Source: Membranipora membranacea
Lineage: Eukaryota > Bryozoa > Gymnolaemata > Cheilostomatida > Membraniporidae
Reading direction: 5' to 3'
Length of the DNA: 64,000 nucleotides
Assembly (NCBI GenBank): GCA_914767715.1
Contig: OU612071.1
Location: 20,022,948 to 20,086,947, forward strand
Shown here: in pieces, positions 48,514 to 61,270 of the stretch
How positions within the stretch are numbered: position 1 is the stretch's first letter
Layout of the letters: each line of letters begins with the position of its first letter
Notes under the pieces: model-generated
The model's input: only the letters and a program-made list of their open reading frames with translations
What the model was told of the DNA's origin: nothing
Database searches by the model: none
Position numbers and translations under genes: made by a program

Positions 48514-51500
48514 GATGAACAACTCCTGGTTATTGTAAATCTGAAATACATTTGGCTTTGCATGCCTTAGTTCTCCGTCAGCGCCAGTTTTAATGAGGGT
48601 CACTCTTGCCCTAAACCATACTAAGGGTAGGTATCATGGTTTTCTTTCAAACCTAAGTTATAAAGAGATGCAACTCCTGCTCGTTTTAAATCTGAAATTC
48701 ATTTGGGTCTGCGAGCCTTCATTCTCAGTCAAGGCCAGTTTTAACGACAGTCACTCTTGCACTGAAAAATACCAAAGTTGTATTTCACGTTTTTTTTTTC
48801 AAACCTACTTCATAAGAAGTAGCAACTCCTGCTCGTTTTAAATCTGAAATCCGTTTGGCTCTGCGGGCCATTGTTCTCCGTCAGCGCCTGTTTGAACGAG
48901 GATCACTCTTGCACTGAAACATACCAAGGGCGAGCATCATGGTATTTTCTCAAGCCTACCTTATAAGGAGGAACAGCTCCTGCTCATTTTCAATCTGGAA
49001 TCCGTTTGGCTCTGCCGGACTTCGCTCTCAGTCACCACTAGTTTTGACGGGGGACACTCTTGCTGTAGACCATACCGAGCGTGGGTATCACGGATTCTTT
49101 ACAAACCAACCTTATAAGGGAGAGCAACTGCTGCTTATTTTAAGTCAGAAATCCGTTTGGGTTTGCAGGCCTTCATTCCCCGTCAGCGCCAGTTTTAACC
49201 AGGGTCACTCTTGCACTAAACGATACCAAGGTTGGATATCACATTTTTTTTCAACCCTACCCCATAAGGAGGAACAACTCCTGCTCGTTTTACATCTGAA
49301 ATCTGTTTGGCTCTGCCGGCCTTCGTTCTTTGTCAGTGCCAGTTTTTACGAGGTCATTCTTGCACTAAAACATACCAAGGGTGGGTATGACGGGTTTTTT
49401 TCAAACCTACCTCATAAGAAGGAGCAACTCCTACTCGTTTTAAATCTTATTCATTTGGCTCTGCGGGCCTATACCAAGGGTGGGTATCACTCTTTTTTTT
49501 TCAAATTCACCTCATAAGGGGAAGCAACTCCTGCTCGTATTAAATCTGAAAGCCGTTTGACTCTGCGTGCATTCGTTCTCATTCAGCGCCTGTTTTAACA
49601 AAGGTCACTCTTGCACCGAAACATACCAGGGGTCGGTATCACGCTTTTTTTTCAAACCAAGGTCATAAAGAGGAGCAACTCCTGCGGATTTTAAATCTAA
49701 TCTATTTGGCTCTGCGGGCCTTCGTTCTCCGTCAGCGTCAGTTTTAAAGCGGGTTACTCTTGCACTAAAACATACCAAGGTCGGGTATCCTGATTTTTTT
49801 TGCAAACCTACTTCATAAAGAGAAGCAACTCTTTCTCATTTGAAATATGAAATCCGTTTGGCTCTGCAGGCCTCGGTTCTCAATCAGCGCCAGTTTTAAC
49901 GAGAGTAACTCTTGCACTAAAACATACCAAAGGTTTGCATCACGGTTTTTTTTCAAACCTACCTCATATGGGGGAGGAACTCCTGCTCATTTTATATCTG
50001 AAATCCGCTTGGCTCTCCGGGCCTTCGTTCTCCGTAAGCGTCAGTTTTAACGCGGGTTACTCTTGCACATAAACATACCAAGGTCGGGTATCCTGGTTTT
50101 TTTCAAACCTACTTCATAAAGAGAAGCAACTCCTTCTCATTTGAAATCTGAAATCCGTTTGGCTCTGCGGGCCTCGGTTCTCCATCAGAGCCAGTTTTAA
50201 CGAGGGTAACTCTTGCACTAAAACATACCAAAGGTGAGTATAATGATTTTTTTAAACCTAAGTAATAAAGAGATACAACTCCTGCTCGTTTTAAATCTGA
50301 AATCCGTTTGGCTGTGCAGGCCTTTGTTCTCCGTCAGCGCCAGTTTTAACAATGGGCACTCTTGCGCTGAAACATACCAATGGTGGGTATCACGTTTTTC
50401 TTTCAAGCCTACCGCATAAAGAGAAGCAACTTCTGCTCATTTTAAATCTGAAATCCGTATGGCTCTGCAGGCCTTCGTGCTCCGTCAGAAATCTGTATGG
50501 CTCTGCGGGCCTTCGTTCTCTGTCAGCGCCAGTTTTAACGAGGGTCACTCTTGCACTGAGACATACCAACGATGGGTATCACTGTTTTTTTCAAACCTAC
50601 CTCAAAAGAAGGAGCAACTCCCGCTAATATTAAATTTGAAATCCGTTTGGCTCTGCGAACCTCCGTTTTCCGTCAGCGCCAGTTTTAACGAGGATCACTC
50701 TTGCACTACAACATACCAAAGGCGGGTATAACAGTTTTTTTTCAAACATATTTTATAAAGAGTACCAACTCCTGCTCATTTTAAATCTTAAATCCGTTTG
50801 ACTCTGCGGGCCTTCGTTCTCCGTCAGCGCCAGTTTTAACGGGGGTCACTCTTGCAATGAAACATATTACCGGTGGGTATCACTTGTTTCTTTCAAACCT
50901 ACCTCATAAGGAGGAGCAACTCCTTCTCTTTAGAAATCTGAAACCCGTTTGGGTCTGCAGGCCTTCGTTCTCAATCAGTGCCAGTTTTATCAGGGATCAC
51001 TTGTGCACTAAAAAATACCAACGGCGGGTATCACGGTTTTTTTCAAAGCTACCTCATATGGAGGGGCAACTCCTGCTCATTTTTAGTCTGAAATCCGTTT
51101 GGCTCTGCGGGCCTTCGTTCTCCGTCAGCGCCAGATTTAACGAAGATCACTCTTGCACTAAAACATACAAAGACCAGGTATCACAGTTTTCAAACCTACC
51201 TCATAAGGAGTAGGAGTTCCTGCTCGTTTAAATCTGAAATCCTTTCGGCTCTGCAGGCCTTCGTTCTCCGTCGGCGCAAGTTTGAACAAGGGTCACTCTT
51301 GCACTTAAACATACCAAGGGTGGGTATGACAGTTTTTTTTTAAACCTACCTCATAAGAAGAAGCAACTCCTGCTCATTTTAAATCTGAAATCCGTTTGGC
51401 TCTGCTGGCCTTTGTTCTCCGTCAGCGCCAGTTTTAACGAGGGTCACTTTTGCACTAAAACATGCAAAGGGTGGGTATCACGCTTTCTTTTCAAACTTAC

Positions 51501-51686
51501 ATCATAAGGAGGAGTGATTCATTGTCGTCTCAGGAGGAAGAACAACTCCCGCTTATTTTAAATCTGAAACCCGTTTCGCTCTGCAGGCAATCGATCTCAG
51601 TCAGCGCCAGTTTTAAAGAGGATCACTCTTGCACTGCAACATACCAACGGTGGTAATAAGGTTTTTATTTCAAATCTACTTCATAA
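48514..51686 (+). repeat. 150-bp satellite array, left part (about 21 units)
   Basis: The unit reads roughly cctcataaggaggagcaact, tttaaatctgaaatccgttt, ggctctgcgggccttcgttc, cgtcagcgccagttttaacg, ggtcactcttgcactaaaac, with a poly-T stretch. The period is near 150 with small indels. Because 150 is divisible by three, long periodic open frames occur (192 codons at 48939-49517), but stops and frameshifts vary from unit to unit. Confidence 0.92.
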
Positions 51687-53019
51687 GGTAATGTCAAAGA
51701 CCGATCCGAATATCAACATATCATATACCGTTGGAAAGCTGACGAGCTACTGAAAATGAATACCGGAACAAAAACTTGATTAGCTGACGTTGTGTCATTA
51801 AAGGGAGGAAATGAGGCAGAAAATGCTGTTTTTGTCAAAACAGATGGAGGAGTCGAATTAATTGCAATAAATTTCAAAACAGGTGGAATGTATACTAAGG
51901 GATTGAGTTCATAGTAAAATTTAATTTTCTTTGATATATGACTAGTCTAAGCTGACTTTTTATGTCACGCCATACAACGCATTTTTTTTTTTTTTCTGAA
52001 GCCGTGAAAATATGTGAAAAGCCAATCATTAATTCAGAACAGATCATAGGCTCAAAACAAAATTAATTATGATTTTCCCTTAGAGTACACTTCAAATGTC
52101 ATACATATTGACATTCACCAAATTAGCTTGCATATTGCGAAAACAGTAGACTCTCGAGTACACCTGATATTTTTCGCAACTTTTGCATAACGTCAAATGT
52201 GCTGTCCAAATGACCATTATTGTGGCCAAACAAAGATTTTTTGAAAGTTCTCACATACGAAGTCGCTTTTATTACCCATGGTGCACGCAGGAAATGCCAA
52301 CAGATTTTGTCACTGCATCTTCGTTTTTCTTGAATTTAACACAAAAGAATGGCCAAAAACACCTCAAAAGTCCCAAAAAATAGCTGTTTTTTGGCATTCT
52401 TTTGCGTTAAATTCAAGAAAAACAAAGATACAGGGAAAAAATCTTTTGGTATTTCCTGTGTGCACCATGGCTAATGAAAGCGGCTTCGTATGTGAGAACT
52501 TTCAAAAAAACATTTGATGTTATGCAAAAGTTGCAAAAAATATTAGCTGTATTCGAGAGTCTACTGTTTTCGCAATATGCAAGCTAATTTGTTGAAAGTT
52601 AATAGGTATGACATTTGAAGTGTACTCTTACGGAAAATCATAATTAATTTTGTTTCGAGCCTATGATCTGTTCTGAATTAATGATTGAAATTTCACATAT
52701 TTTCGCGGCTTCACAAAAAAAAAATGCATTGTATGGCGTGACGTAAAAAGTCAGTTTAGACTAGTCATATATCAAAGAAAATCAAATTTTACGATGAACG
52801 CAATCTCTAAGTATGCATTCCACCTGGTTTGAAATTCCTTGCATTTAATTTGACTCCTCCATCTGCTTTGACAAAAACAACGTTTTCTGCCTCATTTCCT
52901 CCCTTTAATGACACAACGTCAGCTAATCAATTTTTTGTTCAAGTATTCATTTTCAGTAGCTCGGCAGCTTTCCAACGGTATATGATATGTTGCTATTCGG
53001 ATCGGTCTTTGACATTACC
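51687..53019. mobile_element. 1333-bp foldback element with ATAA target duplication
   Basis: Near-perfect inverted repeats of about 650 bp meet at a short loop (about 52356-52387). The ends are ggtaatgtcaaagaccgatc and its complement. The element sits inside a satellite unit and is flanked by ATAA at 51683-51686 and 53020-53023; the uninterrupted unit reads cataaggagg. No protein-coding capacity. Confidence 0.9.
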
Positions 53020-55195
53020 ATAAGGAGGAGCAACTCCTTCTCGTTTTTATTCTGAAATCCATTTGGCTCTGCGGGCCTTCGTTCTCCGTCAGCGCCAGTT
53101 TTAACAAAGGTCACTCTTGCACTAAAACCTACCAAGGGCAGGTATCACGTTTTTTTGCAAACCTACCTCATAAGGAGAAGGAGTTCCTGCTTATTTTTAA
53201 TCTGAAATCTGTTTGGCTCTGCAGGCCTTCGTTCTCCGTCGGCGCCAGTTTGAACGAGGGTCACTCTTGCACTTAACCATACCCAGGGTGGGTATCACGG
53301 TTTTTTTTCAAATCTACCTCAGAAGGAAGAACAACTCCCGCTTATTTTAAATCTGAAATCCGTTTGGCTCTGCAGGCAATCATTCTCCGTCAGCACCAGT
53401 TTTAACAAGGATCACTCGTGTACTAAAACATACCAAGGGCTGGTATCACGTTTTTTTTCAAAGCTACCTCATAAGGAGGAGCAACTCCTGCTCATTTTAA
53501 ATCTGAAACCTGTTTCGCTCAGGGGCCTTAGGTCTTCGTCAGCGCCAGATTTAACGAGGACCACTCTTGCACTAAAACATACCAAGAGCAGGTATCACGG
53601 TTTCTTTTCGAACCTACCTGGGCTTAAAGAGGATCACTTTTGCACGGAAGCAAATCAAAGGTGGGTATCACGTTGTGTTTTCAAACCTACCTCATAAGCA
53701 GAAGCAACTCCTGCTCGCTTTTAAATCTAAAATCCGTTTGACTCTGCGGGCCTCCGTTCTCCGTCAGCGCCAGTTTTAACGAGGGTCACTCTTGCACTGG
53801 AACATACCAACGGTGGGTATCACGGTTTTTTCAAAGCTTCCTCATATGGAGGGGCAACTCCTGCTCATTTTCAGTCTGAAATCCGTTTGGCTCTGCGGGC
53901 CTTCGTTCTCCGTCAGCGCCAGATTTAACGAAGATCACTCTTGCACTAAAACATACCAAGAGCAGGTATCACGGTTTCTTTTCAAACTAAATTTCATAAG
54001 GAGTAGCAACTCCTGCTCATTTTAAATATGAAATCGTTTGGCTCTGGCAGCCTTCGTTCTCCGTCATCGCCAGTTTTAACATAGATCACTCTTGTACTAA
54101 AACATACCAATGACAGGTATCACAGTTTTTTTCAAAGCTACCTCATAAGGAGAAGAACCTCCTGCTTATTTTAAATCTGAAATCCGATTGGCTCTGCGGG
54201 CCTTCGTTCTCTGTCATCGCCAGTTTTAATGAAGATCACTCTTGCACTAAAACATACCAAGGGCAGGTATCACGGTTTCTTTCAAAGCTACCTCATAAGG
54301 AGTAGGAGTTTCTGCTTGTTTTAAATCTGAAATCTTTTCGGCTCTGCGGGGCTTCGTTCTCTGTCAGCGCCTGTTTTAATGAGGGTCACTCTTGCACTGA
54401 AACAAACCAAAACTTGTTATCAGGGGTTTGTTTCAAACCTACCTCATAAGGAGGAGCAACTCTTGCTCATTTGAAATCTGAAATCCGTTTGGCTCTACAG
54501 GCAATCGATCTCAGTCAGCGCCAGTTTTAAAGAGGATCACTCTTGCACTGCAACATACCAACGGTGGTAATCACGTTTTATTTCAAGTCTTCCTCATAAG
54601 GAGGAGCAACTCCTGATCATTTTAAATCTGAAACCATTTGACTCTGCGGGCCTCCGTTCTCCGTCAGCGCCAGTTTTAACGAGGGTCACTCTTGCTCGGA
54701 AGCAAATCAAAGGTGGGTATCACGGTTTTTTCCAAACCAACCTCATAAGGAGGAGCAACTCCTTCTCATTTGAAATCTAAAATCCGTTGGGCTCTGCAGG
54801 CCTTACTTCTCCATCAGCGCCGGCTTTAACGAGGGTCACTCTTGCACTGAAACATACCATGGGTGGGTATCACGTTTTGTTTTCAAACCTACCTCATAAG
54901 CAGAAGCAACTCCTGCTTGATTTAAATCTGAAATTCATCTGGCTCTGCGGGCCTTCGTTCGCAGTCAGCGCCTGCTTTACCGAGGGTCACACTTGCACTA
55001 AACCATCCCAAGGGTGGATATCACATTTTTTTCAAACCTACCTCATAAGGAGAAGCAACTCCTGCTCTTTTTAAATCTGAAATCTGTTTGGCTCTGCGGG
55101 CACTCAGTCTCCATCAGCGCCAATTCTAACATGGGTCACTATTGCACTAAAACATACCAAGGATGGGTATCACAATTTTTTTTCAAACCTCCTCA
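53020..55195 (+). repeat. 150-bp satellite array, right part (about 14 units)
   Basis: Continues the same orientation and family after the foldback element. It ends near 55195 at a shift into unrelated AT-rich sequence. Confidence 0.92.
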
Positions 55196-55499
55196 TAATC
55201 AAATCAGCAACTTCAATTAAACTTTTAGGCATGATCATGGACCAGCATCTGTTATTGAAAACCTGTGTTCCCTGGTATTAAAAAAGTTTTATTCTGTCTC
55301 ACTAAAATTCAAAATTTGTCAATCCTTCACATCTGCTCCAAGCTTATAAATCGTAATATATACTTTTATTGTCAGCAACAATTCATTATTACAAATGTTT
55401 TTCATGATGTGACATAAATGGCATAAAAAGAAAAATGATACAAACAAAGATTTAACAAAAAATAAGACTATGCCAATAAACTGAAAAAATGTTGCATAG
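55196..55499. other. AT-rich junction, probable 3' untranslated end of the adjacent retrotransposon
   Basis: No open frame. It lies between the satellite and the retrotransposon coding remnant. Confidence 0.35.
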
Positions 55500-57680
55500 C
55501 CTTTTCTTAAACATATTCAAAGTAAGATCATTCTCAATGAAGAGGGTAAAATATCAATGTTTGTTGCTACTTTTTGGTTTACGTTGTCTAATGGAGGTTT
55601 AAGTAAGTGTGTATCTCCTCTTGGAAATCGGTGTGGTGTGGTAACAAAAAAATCAGAGATGTATGGGAGTGATAAATTATTCAGAGCCTTAAATCCCGTA
55701 ATGCAAATAAAATAATTGCTCAGTATTGGAAGGGGTAAAATTTTAAGTGATGTACATAGGTCATTAGTAGGTGACAAATAAATAGGTATATGTTGAACAT
55801 TGGCCACAATTCTCAGGGCTCTTTTTTGCTGAGTGAAAATTGGGTTTGTGATATTTGATGCACATAAGTTGTAATATATATGGATACCATAAATGAGATA
55901 ACAGCGAATAAATTGAAAATAAAATTGTTTAGCAGAATGCTTGGTCAAGTAGGGTCTGCATAGCTTAAGTATTTTGTATTTTTTGACACCTTATCCAAAA
56001 CAGTCTCACAATGACCATTCAATGAAATTGAGACAGATATCTTAAAGCCAAGAAGTTCAGTTTCATGCCTTTGAAATATTTGGTTATTGTCAATTTTTAA
56101 ATTTAATGATGAATCCTCCCCAAAAGAACTTAAAAAGTGTGATTTTTTATAATTTATTGTCATGTGATTATTTTTGCACCACTTGTTGATTGAAACCAAA
56201 TCTCGATTACAAATTTAAACTAACGTAGAGGGAAAAGAATGGCTCGCTACAAAAACAGTGTCATCAGCACATGCATAAGAGTTCGAGGAGAGAGGTAGAT
56301 TTAGTAGGTCATTTATATAAATCTGAATCTGAATAAATCAAATGCCTTGCAGAAATCAATAAACAGAAAAATTCTCTTCCTTTGTTTGAGTTTCTAAGCA
56401 GGATAGTCAGAGATAATTTTGTGAACGGCGTCTCTGCATCAATGTGCAGTGCGAAAACCCGACTGCGATGAAGATATTAGATGGTTTTCATTTAAAAATA
56501 TCTGAATATTAATATTTAAATGTTTTTCAAATATCTTCGAAAGAACGGTTAAAACTGATATAGATCTATACTTTCCTGTGTCATCTTTAGACCCTGACTT
56601 AAAAATAGGGATTACACCAGCAATTCTCCAGACTTGGCTGGTTGGTTGGTGCATATGTGATCAATGATAGATTCAGAATGTTCTGCAATTCTTGTAAAAT
56701 CCTTTATTAGTTGTGTAAGTCCGAGTGGATTTATGACATTTCTTAACCCTGACCAATGTGCTGTTATGACTGAGGACAACATTAAAATCACCCAAAATGA
56801 TTACTTCCCTGCAAATTGATACAATGTTCTCAATGTAATGAGTGAAGACATGGTTCCAATCAACAAGTGCACTAGTTGGGCGATAAACGAAGCATGTTAA
56901 ATAAGATCGCGAGTGGGTTTGGGAGATGTAAGATCTTTTTAACTTCATCAATTTTGCTTGTAAGCCCTCTAATATTTAGATGAGCTATTTTCATGCCTTG
57001 AGTAAAATAGATATTTTCAGTTGAAATTTCTGATGGGTGGCAATATATGAATAAAGATTTGAGTGGTATACCATTGTTTATAGCGTTTTTCATGTCGGTT
57101 TGTGATGAGAATTTTACCTTCTCAGTGCGCAAGGCCTTACCACCTTTTGAGAGTCTCTCAATAGTGGCCTCCAGATAAACTGCTTTGACATCTCGCTTGA
57201 TATCATTGTTACTGCCTTCTTTAGGGACATTGTACATCATGGCACAGTTTAAATTCTGAGTTTTGGGGTCTTGTGGTCTCCTTGCAGTCGATCCACCAAA
57301 GAGGAGACAATTCCATTCCGTTACAATTTTTATAGCTGCAGCAGTATCTCTAAATTGAATCGCCAGTTTTCGATGATCTGACTTAAACTTATATGGCGTT
57401 ATTTTTTCTACAATCACTAGACCATAATGTTTACAGATCTCTTGTCGAGTAATATCTTGGTTGTAATTTAAATGGAAAGCTGAGTCTTTCTAAATATTAA
57501 CTATAATGTTTCTTTCAGGTGCAAATGGTTCTCTATGCGTTGACTGTGGATGGTCTGAGCTGCGTTGGTCCTTACTGGATGATTTGAGTTTTGACTTTCT
57601 GCTGTGAAGGGTATTATTGTTGTTTGGTGTTCCACTATGGTGTGGTGAATGGGAAGGCCGGCCGTATGATTTTGAATTTA
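55500..57680 (-). pseudogene. Decayed non-LTR (LINE-type) retrotransposon
   Basis: Pieces in order on the minus strand. ORF1 part (57680-57020): an Asn/Ser-rich stretch, a stop, then an RRM-like segment with AMMYNVPKEGSNNDIKRDV. Start of the endonuclease (MKIAHLNIRGLTSKIDEVKK) fused in frame after ORF1, then a deletion. Endonuclease piece with IILGDFNVVL near 56790. RT pieces: VIPIFKSGSKDDTGKYRSIS with SQSGFRTAH (56439-56654), FIDFCKAFDL (about 56350), and ACADDTVF (about 56260), where the catalytic YADD tyrosine is Cys. Then post-RT segments (55945-56199 and 55517-55948). Frameshifts, stops and deletions make it inactive. The clade is probably CR1/L2/Jockey-like. Confidence 0.85.
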
Positions 57681-59110
57681 ATCATTTACAATCATGACAG
57701 AACCATCATAATTGGTTTTCTGTCTACGCATCAAACTCTGTTATAATACATTTTCCTAACTTATACTCAGTGGTTTTGCTAGCCTTTGGTTGAATTTATC
57801 TGATTTGGGATTTGTGTGGTCTTGTTTGCTAGGAGTGACACAATCAGGAGTAAAAACATATAAAATTGTTTGCGTATTATCTCCGTGCAATATTATCTCT
57901 GTCGCATTTAATCGCCCAATGTGAAAAAAGAGAATAACTCCCAATAGATGTTTAGAAAAATCCGTCAGTGAAACCATTGGGCATACAGCAACGCAGAGTA
58001 CCAGCTGTAGTAAAATATATTCCTGAAAAGTGACAACTACAGTCATTGGGCTGAAAATTTAATGGATAAATAATCTATCACAGTGTTTGAATGTCAGAAT
58101 GTCAGAATATCAGTTTGCAAATTGTCTGAATACAAATCTTTTAAATGGAGCGCCGAACACAAAACCAAAACTGACAATATCTACATAGCAATAATTTACA
58201 TTATAACATTGTGGGGCCTTTATAAAAAACATTTTTGTCATCGCATCATGTGATATATATATATATATCTGTTCCCTAGTCCATCCATTTGAATTTATCC
58301 TTCTATTTTCGGTGTGGTTTTGTAAACTTGCATTTTTCTTGCGGCAGTGATTTATGACATGAAATCAACATATTCCGTTCTTATCCGTTATATATATATA
58401 TATTCTTTTTAACTGCAACAACCATCATCCGAAGATGTTCTCCCTGATGTGCAAAGAAACCAAAGAGAAACAATCAAAATTTATCAAGGGAATAAAACTC
58501 AATTCAATGAAAACAGATGTTTTGACAATGCAAATTTAAATGTACGTAGAGTTGTTGATGAACGAAGATGTTGATGAAGGTTGTTGAAAGGAGTAGTCAT
58601 ATGAATCAAAAAGAAGTTTTTGGGTCTAGGTAAGATGTGGGTATCACGAAAACAAAAGAGATGTCCAGTGCATGAAATAACTGTTACTTCCTTAATGGAT
58701 CTCGTCTGTGTTACGACGCTTGCAGTTTGTTCTGGTGAGCGCTATACAACCTGGAGGTCAGTTTGTACATCTGTTTAAACATCTACATGTATATTCTGGT
58801 ATCTGTGGAACCTGAATCACAGCATCACTTGATTTCCTTTTTTTGGATCTGACAGGTGACCTGACCCTTTCAATATGATCTAAAATAGATTTGTCCTTGA
58901 AACTCAACAGTCTGCTGTGGGGGACACATTACAATAGGGGGGGGGGCAGTTTACAATAGGCCTGTTGCTAATTCTTAACTAAAGTTGTAAAAAGTTGTTA
59001 TCAACGGTCAGACAAACCTGATATAAGTTCAGTGACAGGGGAAACCAGTAAAAAAACTCACAGTTTCCATTTATGGAGATTTTGAATTACTTGAACAGGA
59101 GCTAGACAAC
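57681..59110. other. Intergenic, no gene recognised
   Basis: Contains short (AT)n runs near 58254-58268 and 58388-58402 and a G run near 58938. A 96-codon minus frame at 57756-58046 has no recognised motif. Confidence 0.45.
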
Positions 59111-59211
59111 TCAAAGGACCATAAGCATTACCAGGAAAACGGTAACAGCTGTCAGCAGCTGCAGTGTGTGTCTCTCTCCATTATCATCACAGCTGGAAGA
59201 ATAGTCTGCTC
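59111..59211 (-). other. Candidate terminal exon with hydrophobic C-terminus
   Basis: After a tttcag acceptor, the minus strand reads ADYSSSCDDNGERH, then LQLLTAVTVFLVMLMVL and a TGA. A small-residue stretch, a spacer and a hydrophobic end is the layout of a GPI-anchor signal. No upstream exon was found among the repeats to the right, so this may be chance or part of a gene reaching beyond the window. Confidence 0.3.
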
Positions 59212-59284
59212 CTGAAATAAGGGTACAACATAAGAGATCCAGAAAAATCTGGCATACAGGAAAGTATTCATTGTTGCAAATTAA

Positions 59285-59640
59285 ACAGTTCTAGTTTCGA
59301 GCCCTGGGAAGCTGCAGGGTGCGCCTGAAGGGCTCCAGCCCTTCGGGGCATACCCTGGTTTCGAGCCCTGGGAAGTTAGGTGCACCAGAAGGGCACCAGC
59401 TCTTCAGGGCGTGCCCTGGTTTCGATTCGCGCAAAGCTGGGTTCGCCAGAAGTGCCCCAGCACTTCGGGGCATGCCTTGGATTTGAGGCGGAGACCTCCC
59501 CCTGCTGCTTCTTTAGTCCCTGGATTTTAGGCGGAGACTTTCCCCCTGCTGGTTCTTTAGTCCCTGGATTCGAGGCGGAGAATTTCCCCTTGGGGGGATT
59601 TGTCAATAGGGATGAACCCACATTGATAAACAGGCATATC
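59285..59640. repeat. Two adjacent GC-rich minisatellites
   Basis: Three units of about 60 bp (tttcgagccctgggaag, then cttcggggcataccctgg) are followed by three units of about 50 bp (ggcggagacctccccctgct, then ttctttagtccctggatt). Clearly richer in GC than the surroundings. Confidence 0.85.
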
Positions 59641-59649
59641 ATCTGATGG

Positions 59650-61270
59650 AGGAAGAAGGAACATTTTTAGCCCTTTAAAACTGATGCTGACGGAAAACGA
59701 AGGCCCGCTGAGCCAAAGGGATTTCACATTTGAGACCAGCAGGAGTTGCTCCTCTTTATGAAGTAGGTTTGAAAAGAGACCGTGATACCCACCCTTGGAA
59801 TGTTTCAGTGCAAAATTGACCCTCGTAAAAACTGGCGCTGACGGAGAACGAAGGCCCGCAGAGCCAAACATATTTCAGATTGGAGACGAGCAGGAGTTCC
59901 TCCTCCTTATGAGGTAAGTTTGAAAAGAAAGCGTGATACCCACCCTTGGTACATTTTAGTGCAAGAGTTACCCTCGTTAAAACTGGCGCTGACGAAGGAC
60001 GAAGGCCTGCAGAGCTAAAATGAGACCAGATTTGAGACGCCCATGAATCACTCCTTCTTATGATGTAAGTTTGAAAAGAAAGCGTGATACCCACCCTTTG
60101 TATGTTTTAGTGCAAAAGTGACCCTCGTTAAAACTGGCGCTGACGGAGAACAAAGGCCAGCAGAGCCAAACGGATTTCAGATTTAAAATGAGCAGGAGTT
60201 GCTCTTCTTATGAGGTAGGTTGGAAAATAAACCATGATACCCACCTTTGGTATATTTTAGTGCAATAGTTACCCTCGTTAAAACTGGCGCTGATGGAGAA
60301 GGAAAGCCTGCAGAGCCAAAAGGATTTCAGATTTCAAATGAGAAGGAGTGGTTTCTCCTTATGAGGTAGGTTTGAAAAAAAAACGTGATACCAGCCCTTG
60401 GTATGTTTTAGTACACGGTTGATCCTTGTTAAAACTGGTGCTGATGGAGATTGATTGCCTGCAGAGCCAAACAAATTCCAGATTTCAAATGAGCAAGAGT
60501 TGCTTCTCCGAATGAGGTAGGTTTGAAACAAACCCCTGATAACCAATTTTGGTATGTTTCAGTGCAAGAATGATTCTCGTTAAAACAGGCGCTGACGGAG
60601 AACGAAGGCCCGCAGAGCCGAAATGATTTCAGATTTTATTGAGCAGGAACTCCTACTCATTATGAGGTAGGTTTGAAAAAAAACCGTGATACCTGCCCTT
60701 GGTATATTTTAGTGCAAGAGTGATCATCGTTAAAACTGGCACTGACGGAGAACGAAGGTCCGCAGAACCATACGGATTTCAGATTTCAAATGAGCAGGAG
60801 TTGGTACTCCTTATGAGGTAGGCTTGAAAAAGAACCCTTATACCCGCCTTTGGTATGTAATAGTGCAAGAGTGATCCTTGTTATAACTGGCGTTGACTGA
60901 GAGCGAAGGCCCCAAGAGCAAAACGGATTTCAGATTTAAAATAAGCAGGAGTTGCGCTTCCTCATGAGGTAGGTTTGAAAAAATACCGTGATACCCTCCC
61001 TTGGTATGTTTTAGTGCACGAGTGATCTTTGTTAAAACTGGCGGTGACGGAGAAGGGAGGCCCGCAGAGACAAACAAATTTCTGATTTAAAACAAGCAGG
61101 AGTTGATCTCCCTTTGAGGTAGGTTTGAAAAAAAAAACATGATACCCAACCTTGGTAGGTTCCAGTGCAAGAGTGACCCTCGTTAAAACTGGCGCTGACT
61201 GAGATCGAAGGCCTGCAGAGCCAAACAGATTTAAAACAAGCATGAACTCCTACTCCCTATGAGGTAGCTT
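59650..61270 (-). repeat. 150-bp satellite array, inverted orientation (about 11 units)
   Basis: Reverse complement of the 48514-55195 family (aaaactggcgctgacggaga, then acgaaggcccgcagagccaa). With the retrotransposon between them, the two arrays form a large inverted arrangement. Confidence 0.92.

Noticed and set aside
48939-49517. 192-codon frame as a repeat protein
   Set aside because: It is a periodic read-through of the 150-bp satellite. Neighbouring units carry stops and frameshifts, and the residues do not form a recognisable domain.
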